DNA of 8,873 nt, taken from Porticoccaceae bacterium (lineage in GTDB: Bacteria; Pseudomonadota; Gammaproteobacteria; Pseudomonadales; Porticoccaceae). The translations under genes were made by a program, and so were the position numbers. This document shows, one piece after another, positions 1 to 6,221 of the stretch. Numbering within the stretch: the first letter of the stretch is position 1; each line of letters begins with the position of its first letter. The stretch covers positions 1-8,873 of the forward strand of contig NZJL01000080.1 of assembly GCA_002692165.1 (NCBI GenBank). The letters run 5' to 3'. Below the pieces are notes generated by a model. The model did not search any database. It worked only from the letters and a program-made list of their open reading frames with translations, and was not told the origin of the DNA.

Positions 1-2143
1 TCGCAGACTCTAAGATTAATATTTTTGTCCCGACGTCCTCAAACTTGATATGAACACGCGCACGCGGTCCGCTTCCCTCAAAATTAAGAATAACACCCTC
101 GCCAAACGCTCTGTGACAAACCTGTTGGCCAAGGCTAAACCCTGAATTCAATCCAGAGTCGCTTCGCACCGAAGAATTCGCATAAGTGGTTGGCCGCACA
201 ATCGTATTACCTAATCGAACCTCTTCTATGACGTCACTGGGAATGTCACGAACAAATCGCGAGACCGAATTAAATGATTCTCTTCCATGAACAGAGCGAG
301 ACTCCGCAAACGTCAAATAAAGTTTTGTCATGGCACGAGTGATGCCCACGTAGGCTAATCGGCGTTCCTCCTGAAGTCTACCAGGCTCCTCAATTGACAT
401 GGCATGAGGAAACAGATTCTCTTCCATGCCAGCAATAACAACGAGCGGATACTCTAGACCCTTCGCGCTGTGAAGAGTCATTAATTGAACTGCATCCTCA
501 TCGATATTAGCTTGCCGATCACCCGCATCCAGAGCGACTTGATCTAAAAACTGAGTCAACGGTGCCAAATTCGCTTCCTCGGGTTCAAAATTTCCACAGG
601 CACTTACTAACTCCTCCAAATTCTCTACGCGAGCCATACCTCTCTCACCCCTCTCACGCTTGTAAAAATCCATCAAACCACTCTGCTTAATCATGGTTTC
701 GGTTTTTTCGATCAAGGGGAGTTCTTTGACCTCGTGAGTTATTGCGTTGATAAGCTCCAAAAACATGGCCAATGCGTTGCTTGCTCTGCTAGATAATTCA
801 TTGTTGGCTATTGCCTGTGAGGAGGCTGACCAAAGGGAACAGCCCTGCCGTCTTGCGATTTGTCGGATCGCACTTTGCGTGCGCTCTCCAATTCCCCGAC
901 TGGGCAGGTTAACAACGCGTTCGAATGCTATATCATCGTCGCTGTTACTAATCAGGCGCAGATAAGACAAAGCGTTTTTAATTTCCATGCGTTCATAAAA
1001 CCGCTGTCCGCCATATATGCGATAGGGAATCTCTGCGCGTAACATCGCAGACTCAAGAACGCGCGACTGGGCATTCGAGCGATATAAAATCGCAGCTTCT
1101 TCAAGCCTATTGCCTTCGTCAACCCATTGTTTGATGCATTCGATAATATAACGAGCCTCTTCGTGCTCGTTAAAGGCCGCATAAAGCGCTACAGTTTCTC
1201 CCTCCTCAGCATCTGTCCACAATGTTTTTCCAAGTCTGTCAAAGTTTTTTTCAATCACCGAATTAGCAGCCCTTAGGATATTCGATGTCGATCGATAGTT
1301 CTGTTCTAAACGGACTATGGTGGTGTCTTCAAAGTCTTTTTCGAAACGAAGGATGTGGTCTACCTTTGCACCGCGCCAACCATAAATTGACTGATCGTCG
1401 TCCCCAACTGCTGTAATACAACATCTCGAGCCAACTAAGATTCTTAACCAAGCATACTGAACAGCATTAGTGTCTTGGAATTCATCTACTAAAACATGTT
1501 GAAATCGGTTTTGATAATGTTTAAGAAGCTCAGTGTTGTCTCTCCATAATTCCAAAGATCTCAGCAAAAGTTCGGCAAAATCGATAACGCCAAGGCGATC
1601 ACAATTTGCTTCATATTCCCGATATACTCGAAGCATTGTTGACAAGTATGGATCCCCATTTTCCTCGATGTGTTTAGATCTTAACCCTTCATCTTTCTGA
1701 GAGTTAATCCACCATTGAAACTGTTTTGGGGGCCAGCGATGCTCATCTAAATTAAGAGACCGCATCAGTCGCTTTATGAGACGTAACTGATCCTCAGAAT
1801 CAAGTATTTTAAAATTTTCCTTCAGCCCAGCATCTCGCCAATGAGACTTGAGCAAACGATGCGCAAGCCCATGGAAAGTTCCTACCCACATGCCTTGAAT
1901 TGGAATTTTAAGTAATTGATCAATTCGCTCCTTCATTTCACGCGCTGCTTTATTAGTGAAAGTAACCGCTAATATCGCATGAGATGGGACGTTATATACT
2001 TGTAATTTCCATGCTATACGATGAACGAGAATCCGAGTTTTACCGCTACCAGCACCTGCGAGCACCAATAAATGCTGGTGCTCACTGGTAACTGCAGTCT
2101 TCTGCTGAGGATTTAACTTGTGAAGAATTTTGGTGACATCCAT
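1..2143 (-). CDS. uvrD: DNA helicase II UvrD (C-terminus cut by window edge)
   Basis: An SF1A 3'-to-5' helicase of nucleotide excision repair and methyl-directed mismatch repair, acting in the cytoplasm. The minus frame is open without a break from the ATG at 2143 to the window edge, 714 codons. E. coli UvrD has 720 residues, so only a handful are missing. The start is fixed because MDV, then LNPQQ, align with the first residues of E. coli UvrD (MDV, LNDKQ). Motifs seen in order: Walker A GAGSGKT at residues 30-36, TFTNKAA, GTFHGLAHR, Walker B VDEFQDTN near 220, GDDDQSIYGWRG near 250, LEQNYRSTSN near 285, LMTLHSAKGLEYP near 565 and AYVGITRA near 605. The C-terminal Tudor-like RNA-polymerase-binding region (GQQVCHRAFGEGVILNFEGSG) is present. 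It is divergent from hexR. No LexA box is seen upstream, unlike E. coli uvrD, and no clear Shine-Dalgarno precedes the ATG. The identification is very secure; PcrA or Rep would lack the UvrD-specific N-terminal and C-terminal matches. Confidence 0.97.
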   Translation of the reverse strand, partial: MDVTKILHKLNPQQKTAVTSEHQHLLVLAGAGSGKTRILVHRIAWKLQVYNVPSHAILAVTFTNKAAREMKERIDQLLKIPIQGMWVGTFHGLAHRLLKSHWRDAGLKENFKILDSEDQLRLIKRLMRSLNLDEHRWPPKQFQWWINSQKDEGLRSKHIEENGDPYLSTMLRVYREYEANCDRLGVIDFAELLLRSLELWRDNTELLKHYQNRFQHVLVDEFQDTNAVQYAWLRILVGSRCCITAVGDDDQSIYGWRGAKVDHILRFEKDFEDTTIVRLEQNYRSTSNILRAANSVIEKNFDRLGKTLWTDAEEGETVALYAAFNEHEEARYIIECIKQWVDEGNRLEEAAILYRSNAQSRVLESAMLRAEIPYRIYGGQRFYERMEIKNALSYLRLISNSDDDIAFERVVNLPSRGIGERTQSAIRQIARRQGCSLWSASSQAIANNELSSRASNALAMFLELINAITHEVKELPLIEKTETMIKQSGLMDFYKRERGERGMARVENLEELVSACGNFEPEEANLAPLTQFLDQVALDAGDRQANIDEDAVQLMTLHSAKGLEYPLVVIAGMEENLFPHAMSIEEPGRLQEERRLAYVGITRAMTKLYLTFAESRSVHGRESFNSVSRFVRDIPSDVIEEVRLGNTIVRPTTYANSSVRSDSGLNSGFSLGQQVCHRAFGEGVILNFEGSGPRARVHIKFEDVGTKILILESA

Positions 2144-2144
2144 G

Positions 2145-2187
2145 ATAATGGAGTTTACCAAGTTAGTGACCAAAATACGGCCATTAT
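2145..2187 (-). promoter_or_regulatory. Inverted repeat in the uvrD leader
   Basis: ATAATGG at 2145-2151 and CCATTAT at 2181-2187 are exact inverted copies, 7 bp arms separated by 29 bases. On the uvrD transcript the second arm ends one base before the ATG, so the stem would sit directly against the start codon. No GGAG-like ribosome site is visible there. A structural role in translation is inference; a 7-bp AT-rich arm can occur by chance. Confidence 0.25.
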
Positions 2188-2273
2188 GTGCGTTTTCTTT
2201 TCAATTTTGTCCCGCCGGAAGTGTCTATGAACCACTAAACTGAAACCTCTTCCCCTATTATCTCAGTTAGTGA
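2161..2273. repeat. Short AGTTAGTGA repeats between uvrD and hexR
   Basis: The 9-mer AGTTAGTGA occurs at 2161-2169 and again at 2265-2273 in the same orientation. A near copy, CACTAAACT (2233-2241), lies between them in the opposite orientation. All three are inside the 175-base divergent promoter region. They could be binding sites for a regulator shared by the two genes, but the motif matches nothing I recognise. Confidence 0.25.
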
Positions 2274-2283
2274 TGTTTAATCT

Positions 2284-2298
2284 TGTAAATTTTTTACT
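2284..2298 (+). promoter_or_regulatory. Candidate HexR-type operator before hexR
   Basis: The sequence TGTAAATTTTTTACT has half sites TGTAA and TTAC(t) placed exactly as in the gammaproteobacterial HexR box as I know it (TGTAATTAAATTACA). Ten of 15 positions agree, including almost all of both arms; the centre differs. It lies 20 bases upstream of the preferred hexR ATG at 2319, where an autoregulatory operator would be expected. If translation began at 2301 the site would instead occupy the ribosome-binding region. An AT-rich match of this quality could also be chance. Confidence 0.4.
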
Positions 2299-2306
2299 AA
2301 ATGGTT

Positions 2307-2313
2307 AGGGTGA
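2307..2313 (+). promoter_or_regulatory. Ribosome binding site deciding the hexR start
   Basis: AGGGTGA sits five bases before the ATG at 2319 and resembles the 3' part of the consensus AAGGAGGTGA. The in-frame ATG at 2301 has only T- and A-rich sequence before it, so 2319 is the better start. Confidence 0.55.
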
Positions 2314-2318
2314 CTCGC

Positions 2319-3173
2319 ATGAAACCGGCGTTACTCACACAGTCGATCAACGAAGAACTGCCTAAGTTAAGAAAGTCTGAGCGCAAGGTTGCCGAATTCG
2401 TTTTGCAAAATTTAATGCCAGTTATAAGAATGCGGATAGTTGACCTTGCTGAAAGAGCTCAAGTTAGTGAGCCTACTGTGGTGCGATTTTGTCGAGCAAT
2501 TGGCTGTCGCGGATTCCAAGACTTTAAACTGGCTCTCGCTCAGCAGTTAGCCTCCAGCCCGAGCCACGGCCAAATTGCTGTGACTGACACAGACTCCATC
2601 AAAGATTACACGTTCAAAGTTTTCGACTCAACCGTAGATACGTTGCTTAGAGTGCGAGATAACCTCGTCTTAGAAAACCTGGACGCTGCCGTTTCGGCAA
2701 TTTATAAATCTAAGCGTTTGGAGTTTTACGGATTCGGCGCATCGGCAGCTGTTGCATTCGATGCGCAACATAAATTTTTTCGCCTGCAGATCACAGCGTC
2801 AGCATATGCTGATCCCCATCTGCAAAATATGTCAGCAACCTCCTTGGAGCTCGACGATGTTGCCGTTGCTATCTCTCAATCTGGACGTAGTCTAGCGCTT
2901 TTGGATTCTATAGAATTAGTCAAGAATTCTGGTGGTATAGTAATCGGCATAGCTCCTTCACACTCTCCGGTCGCAGCCGCAGCAACAATATCAATTCAGG
3001 TTGATTCGGTGGATGACAATCAAATCTTTACTCCGTTGTCATCGCGAATAGCCCATTTAGTCGTTATTGACGCACTAGCTATAGGCGTCGCCCAGAAGAA
3101 AGGCCCCAACCTAGATTCCCACCTAAGCCGCATGAGGGAGAGCCTTGCGTCTCTGAGAACACCCCTCGATTGA
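2319..3173 (+). CDS. hexR: HexR-like RpiR-family transcriptional regulator
   Basis: A DNA-binding regulator with an N-terminal RpiR helix-turn-helix and a C-terminal SIS sugar-phosphate domain. In gammaproteobacteria HexR controls glucose catabolism genes (zwf, edd, eda, gap and others) and releases DNA on binding 2-keto-3-deoxy-6-phosphogluconate. From the start at 2319 the protein has 284 residues, the usual HexR length; an in-frame ATG at 2301 would add six. Seen: KSERKVAE at residues 19-26, the recognition helix SEPTVVRFCRA at 50-60 with two arginines (56, 59), and CRGFQDFKLALA. The SIS domain carries GFGASAAVAFDA with Ser142 and ISQSGRS with Ser186, matching in place the two serines that I recall being tied to KDPG recognition in Pseudomonas HexR. 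The tail, SRIAHLVVIDALAIG, is also HexR-like. It is divergent from uvrD and convergent with the DUF1295 gene. A close RpiR paralogue with another ligand cannot be excluded. Confidence 0.82.
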   Translation: MKPALLTQSINEELPKLRKSERKVAEFVLQNLMPVIRMRIVDLAERAQVSEPTVVRFCRAIGCRGFQDFKLALAQQLASSPSHGQIAVTDTDSIKDYTFKVFDSTVDTLLRVRDNLVLENLDAAVSAIYKSKRLEFYGFGASAAVAFDAQHKFFRLQITASAYADPHLQNMSATSLELDDVAVAISQSGRSLALLDSIELVKNSGGIVIGIAPSHSPVAAAATISIQVDSVDDNQIFTPLSSRIAHLVVIDALAIGVAQKKGPNLDSHLSRMRESLASLRTPLD

Positions 3174-3242
3174 TTTCAAAATTTTATGCGAAACCGAAGT
3201 GGAAGAGCCGCATTCCAATGCCAAGAAATCAAAGCGTTAATG

Positions 3243-4112
3243 CTATACCTTTGGAGGTAGCGGGATTAGCTTAGAGGTTCTCTCAATATACTGTTGATAG
3301 TCATGGTTTTGACCCCACCGTTTTCTTGCTCGAGCTTCGAGTAGTTCAACGCCGCTAATTTTCAATAACAGCAAAATCACAAAAATAGGTGAAATCAAGC
3401 TAATCCACTGCCACCCCGTTAGAACTGGTGCGGATAATACTCCTATACCAATCCATAACAGCATCTCCCCAAAATAATTCGGGTGCCTTGACCAAGACCA
3501 CAACCCATGCGTGATAAATTCATCTTTTTTATTCGGGTCCCTTCGAAATTTTGTCTTTTGGTAGTCTGCAACTACCTCAAAAACAAATCCAAAGGCCCAG
3601 ATTCCTAAACCTAACCATGTGAAAGAATGCAAGTCTGTTTTGTAGTTTGAGGTTAGAGCAGCCAATGCCATGGCGAGCGTAAGAAACACCCACAAACCTT
3701 GGAGAGTCCATGTCATTAAAAACCACCAAAATCGCGACTTGATCAGTGTGAATCTTCCATCACTCCCTGTTTCTTTTACCCGAAAAAACAAAAATGAACC
3801 CAATCTAGATGCCCAAACAAACACCAAAAGAACCAGTAAAAGGTCTCGCAAAGTGATCACTGGTATTAAAACCAGGGCCAATAGCATCACCGTGATGTGT
3901 GTGAGGGATCCAGCGAGGTCATAATAGTGTTCCGTTTGAAAAATATAAGCTGGAACAAAAATTAACCACTGAATTGCAAAGGCAGTGCAACAGCATAAAA
4001 GAACGATGGGATACCCGTGAACTGAAGCACTATCATGACTTAGAGCTTCCGTCACGACAAAGGCTGTCACCAGACACAACATTATCCCCATAATTGATTT
4101 TCTGTTGCTCAT
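3243..4112 (-). CDS. DUF1295 / steroid 5-alpha-reductase-like membrane protein
   Basis: An integral membrane protein of 289 residues, normal for the DUF1295 family, which is related to steroid 5-alpha reductases and isoprenylcysteine methyltransferases. The bacterial members have no settled reaction. Hydrophobic stretches lie near residues 8-22, 35-57, 70-87, 90-110, 128-152, 163-183, 215-232 and 236-252. Family motifs seen: TEHYYDLAGSLTH at 60-72, RLGSFLFFRVKETGSDGRF at 103-121, WTLQGLWVFL at 135-144, FEVVADYQKTKFR at 178-190 and GLWSWSRHPNYFGEMLLW at 203-220. The RHPNYFGE motif is the part shared with the reductase and methyltransferase relatives, where it helps form the cofactor site. A weak GGA lies 8 bases before the ATG. 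The gene is convergent with hexR, with 69 bases between the stop codons, and is not obviously in an operon. The family call is secure; the substrate is unknown. Confidence 0.88.
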   Translation of the reverse strand: MSNRKSIMGIMLCLVTAFVVTEALSHDSASVHGYPIVLLCCCTAFAIQWLIFVPAYIFQTEHYYDLAGSLTHITVMLLALVLIPVITLRDLLLVLLVFVWASRLGSFLFFRVKETGSDGRFTLIKSRFWWFLMTWTLQGLWVFLTLAMALAALTSNYKTDLHSFTWLGLGIWAFGFVFEVVADYQKTKFRRDPNKKDEFITHGLWSWSRHPNYFGEMLLWIGIGVLSAPVLTGWQWISLISPIFVILLLLKISGVELLEARARKRWGQNHDYQQYIERTSKLIPLPPKV

Positions 4113-4140
4113 GGTTCATTTCCATTGATCTTTGTGAGAA

Positions 4141-4180
4141 TCCCGAATGCTTCAAGGCCTTTTAACCGATTAGTTCGGGA
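4141..4180 (-). repeat. Inverted repeat in the leader of the DUF1295 gene
   Basis: TCCCGAA (4141-4147) and TTCGGGA (4174-4180) are exact inverted copies, with a possible extra G-T pair inside. The 26-base loop contains the small palindrome AAGGCCTT (4154-4161). The element ends 28 bases before the DUF1295 start, so on that transcript it would be a leader stem-loop. It is not a normal terminator on either strand: the adjoining run is A on the plus strand and precedes the stem on the minus strand. It may be an operator or a leader structure. Confidence 0.35.
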
Positions 4181-4270
4181 AAAAACGTGCTCCTACCCAA
4201 TGTCAACCGCAGGAATGAACATTTAAATCAATCGTTGCTATGCGATTCGAACATTTGTCATATTACGTCA

Positions 4271-4279
4271 TGTTATACT
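4271..4279 (+). promoter_or_regulatory. Weak plus-strand extended -10 promoter candidate
   Basis: TGTTATACT fits the extended -10 pattern TGnTATAAT with one mismatch. There is no good -35 box, and no gene follows on the plus strand. If active it would make a short transcript antisense to the 3' end of the sugar dehydrogenase. Confidence 0.15.
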
Positions 4280-4332
4280 GATTAGTTCACGGAGTTACTC
4301 TTGAGCAGCTCGAATTAATATTTTATGCGTGG

Positions 4333-4353
4333 AAAACGCCAACGGAAATTGGC
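4333..4353 (-). terminator. Possible weak terminator after the sugar dehydrogenase
   Basis: On the minus strand GCCAA, a six-base loop and TTGGC form a 5-bp stem (4353-4338), followed at once by GTTTTCC. It lies about 116 bases after the dehydrogenase stop. The stem and the T run are both short, so this is a weak candidate only. Confidence 0.2.
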
Positions 4354-4468
4354 TATCGCATTGAGTTTTCATTTCTGAGTATATGAAAGACCATCGGGGA
4401 CAAAGTCTCAGAAGCAAGTATAAGATTCGAAAAGGAAGGTTTGGACACCTTAACTTTAAATTTATTTT

Positions 4469-5605
4469 TCACTCCCCCATAACTGAATTTGAGGCGGAAG
4501 AATCGCCCCTCGAAACACGAATCAATTTTCCGTTTGATCCATCTGTGAGCATCAATAAACTGCCATTATGAGCAATATTGATGTGCCTCACCCTCCCTAG
4601 ATGCTCGAAGAGAACCTCTTCTGCAACTAACCTTTCGCCTCTTATGGATAATCTCCGAACGTCCCCGGGAACCAGAGCGGACAATAGTAGGCTGCCTTTC
4701 CAACCAGGAAACATGTCCTTATCATAAAAGACCATACTTGATGGGGCTATCGACGGTACCCAGTGTTTAATTGGCTGTTCCATACCCTTTTTTTTGGTGA
4801 ATGGAGATATCAATGCACCACTGTAATCAATACCGTAAGTAATAGCGGGCCAACCATAATTTAGTCCTGGTTTTAAGATATTCAGTTCATCCCCACCTTT
4901 GGGACCGTGTTCATGCTCAAAAATTAGTTTCCCATCGCTACCCAAAGCTAAGCCTTGCATATTCCTATGACCGTATGTCCAGATCTCAGGGAGCGCAGAA
5001 TTGTGCCCAACATATGGATTGTCTCTTGGTACCGAACCATCATCATTTATGCGGATAACCTTGCCAAAATGGTTATCCAACCTTTGAGCATCTTCTCGAT
5101 GATTGAAGGCATCGCCCACTGTAATCAATAGGGTTCCATCTGGCAGAAACAACATTCTTGCCCCGTAATGAAGGACTTGCTTTCTTAGAGGAGTGGCACT
5201 AAACACCGTAAAAGCTTCGGAAAAAACTCCATTTTCAAATTTACCGCGGATAACCCTCAACGTGTTTAGGTCTGAATCGGCCGAATCAGTTTCAGAAAAT
5301 GACAGGTAAAGGTATCGATTAATGTCGAATTCCGGATGCAAAACCACATCTGAAAGTGCTCCCTGCCCCTCAAACAATACCGGAGGTATTCCTTTGACGG
5401 GACTTGGATCAAGTTTGCCATCCACCACGTGACGCAACCGACCCGTTCCCTCTGTAAATAAAAATTCATTATTTGACAAAACAGCAATACTCCAGGGGTG
5501 ATCTAGATCGCTTGCTATCGTTTCGATAATGAAGTTTTCTGATGCTTTGGTAATAGGGCAACAGAAGACTATCGCCGCCAAGAAAAAGTAATAAATCTGT
5601 CTCAT
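4469..5605 (-). CDS. Secreted PQQ-dependent aldose (sugar) dehydrogenase, YliI type
   Basis: A soluble quinoprotein of the glucose/sorbosone dehydrogenase family, expected to oxidise aldoses to lactones in the periplasm with PQQ and calcium. The 378 residues match the family's six-bladed propeller length. An N-terminal signal peptide is clear: MRQ, a hydrophobic core at about 4-16, and likely cleavage after TKA at 19-21. Family motifs: DHPWSIAVL at 35-43, GQGALSDVVLHPEF at 80-93, catalytic-base His146 in LHYGARMLF, PDGTLLITVGD at 155-165, HFGKVIRINDDG at 179-190, YGHRNMQGLA at 211-220, EHEHGPKGGDELN at 230-242, NYGWP at 249-253 and YSG at 261-263. All key positions look intact. A good GGAG (5615-5612) lies six bases before the ATG. 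The ATG overlaps the stop of the upstream membrane-protein gene, so the two are surely co-transcribed. The sugar preference cannot be read from the sequence, and no PQQ biosynthesis gene is in the window. Confidence 0.93.
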   Translation of the reverse strand: MRQIYYFFLAAIVFCCPITKASENFIIETIASDLDHPWSIAVLSNNEFLFTEGTGRLRHVVDGKLDPSPVKGIPPVLFEGQGALSDVVLHPEFDINRYLYLSFSETDSADSDLNTLRVIRGKFENGVFSEAFTVFSATPLRKQVLHYGARMLFLPDGTLLITVGDAFNHREDAQRLDNHFGKVIRINDDGSVPRDNPYVGHNSALPEIWTYGHRNMQGLALGSDGKLIFEHEHGPKGGDELNILKPGLNYGWPAITYGIDYSGALISPFTKKKGMEQPIKHWVPSIAPSSMVFYDKDMFPGWKGSLLLSALVPGDVRRLSIRGERLVAEEVLFEHLGRVRHINIAHNGSLLMLTDGSNGKLIRVSRGDSSASNSVMGE

Positions 5606-6057
5606 GATTCACTCCGAGTTAAATTACTCCCAAACAGATAACCCCCTATCCCGCCAATGAAAGCAAGTACAAGTTTACCCAACGCGGTTCGTGCACCCGC
5701 CATTACATCGACGTCAAAGAAAAAAAACGGCATTAAGAACACGAACGTCCATATCCCTGCCGCGCCGCCAATGCTGTAGAGCAATACCGGATTAATCATA
5801 ATCCAGATCAATAGGATTCGAGCTACTGCAAACGCAATTAATAACACTGCAGATATGATTGCAACCATCGGAATGGGAAGAACTCCCCCGCCGTTCAGAC
5901 CCATCAGATCGGAAATCATTGTGGTTATTATAATCTTCCCGGTAATTGGCATTTGCATTTCGTATAACCACAAAAGATTGCTCCAAGTCGTCTGGGCTAC
6001 AAAAAGTGCAGTGGTCATTACACCAACAAGCACAAATAAAAAACAATTTCTCAGCAT
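5602..6057 (-). CDS. Small four-helix inner-membrane protein, function unknown
   Basis: I do not recognise a named family. From the ATG at 6057 it has 151 residues with four hydrophobic segments, about 4-22, 62-86, 91-113 and 127-145. The loop between segments 1 and 2 is polar to amphipathic (about 23-58) and ends in the glycine run LNGGGVLPIP. The last helix is rich in glycine (GGIGGYLFG), suggesting close helix packing. The short C-terminal tail is polar (TRSES). An in-frame TTG at 6066 could add three residues, but GGAA at 6071-6068 lies two to three bases from it and ten from the ATG, so I prefer the ATG. Its stop overlaps the start of the PQQ sugar dehydrogenase as ATGA, indicating translational coupling. 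A role as membrane anchor, electron-transfer partner or export helper for that enzyme is inference only. No haem- or quinone-binding histidine pair is seen. Confidence 0.7.
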   Translation of the reverse strand: MLRNCFLFVLVGVMTTALFVAQTTWSNLLWLYEMQMPITGKIIITTMISDLMGLNGGGVLPIPMVAIISAVLLIAFAVARILLIWIMINPVLLYSIGGAAGIWTFVFLMPFFFFDVDVMAGARTALGKLVLAFIGGIGGYLFGSNLTRSES

Positions 6058-6146
6058 AATATTCAAATTCCGGTTTCCAAATAATTAAGGTTGACGGGGT
6101 TGTAACAGAATTTTTCGAGTTTGTGATCCGCCTCGCTAAAATCCGA

Positions 6147-6152
6147 ATTATA
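6147..6152 (-). promoter_or_regulatory. -10 box of the membrane protein / sugar dehydrogenase unit
   Basis: A perfect TATAAT on the minus strand, about 90 bases upstream of the ATG at 6057. No good TTGACA-like box is seen 15-18 bases further upstream, so it may need an activator or be fortuitous. It is the best promoter candidate in the 155-base gap before this operon. Confidence 0.4.
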
Positions 6153-6187
6153 TAGTTGCTTATTGATTGCTACTAGCGGACCATCGC

Positions 6188-6204
6188 GCAAAAAATTTTT
6201 TTGC
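6188..6204. repeat. A-tract/T-tract palindrome
   Basis: GC, six A, seven T, GC: an almost perfect palindrome 18 bases past the last stop of the amidohydrolase pseudogene and upstream of the next operon's -10 box. Such a tract would be curved or stiff DNA and might help termination or act as an upstream element. It has too little GC for a classical intrinsic terminator. Confidence 0.3.
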
Positions 6205-6221
6205 AATGTTAATATCAATTA

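Larger units (their letters stand above)
4113..4468. other. 356-base gap between the DUF1295 and sugar dehydrogenase genes
   Basis: No convincing gene is seen. Both flanking genes are on the minus strand, so this stretch holds the 3' end of the dehydrogenase transcript and the leader and promoter of the DUF1295 gene. A perfect -35 hexamer TTGACA lies on the minus strand (4206-4201), but no -10 box follows at the usual distance. A plus-strand extended -10, an inverted repeat and a small hairpin are listed separately. A plus-strand open frame from 4383 has no family features and runs into the antisense of the dehydrogenase. Confidence 0.5.

Noticed and set aside
747..1182. Several short open frames inside uvrD (747-965, 860-1042, 952-1182)
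   Set aside because: They are out-of-frame shadows of the continuous uvrD frame and have no family features.
3174..3242. Bidirectional terminator between hexR and the DUF1295 gene
   Set aside because: I found no GC-rich stem followed by a T run on either strand.
3670..3924. Plus-strand open frame of 84 codons
   Set aside because: It is antisense to the well-supported DUF1295 gene, and its composition simply mirrors that gene.
4383..4571. Plus-strand open frame of 62 codons starting in the 4113-4468 gap
   Set aside because: It has no clear ribosome site, and more than half of it is antisense to the end of the sugar dehydrogenase. The translation shows no recognisable domain.
5266..6088. Short frames within the dehydrogenase and membrane-protein genes (5266-5487, 5792-6046, 5855-6088)
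   Set aside because: They are shadows of two better genes that have motifs, membrane segments and coupled translation.
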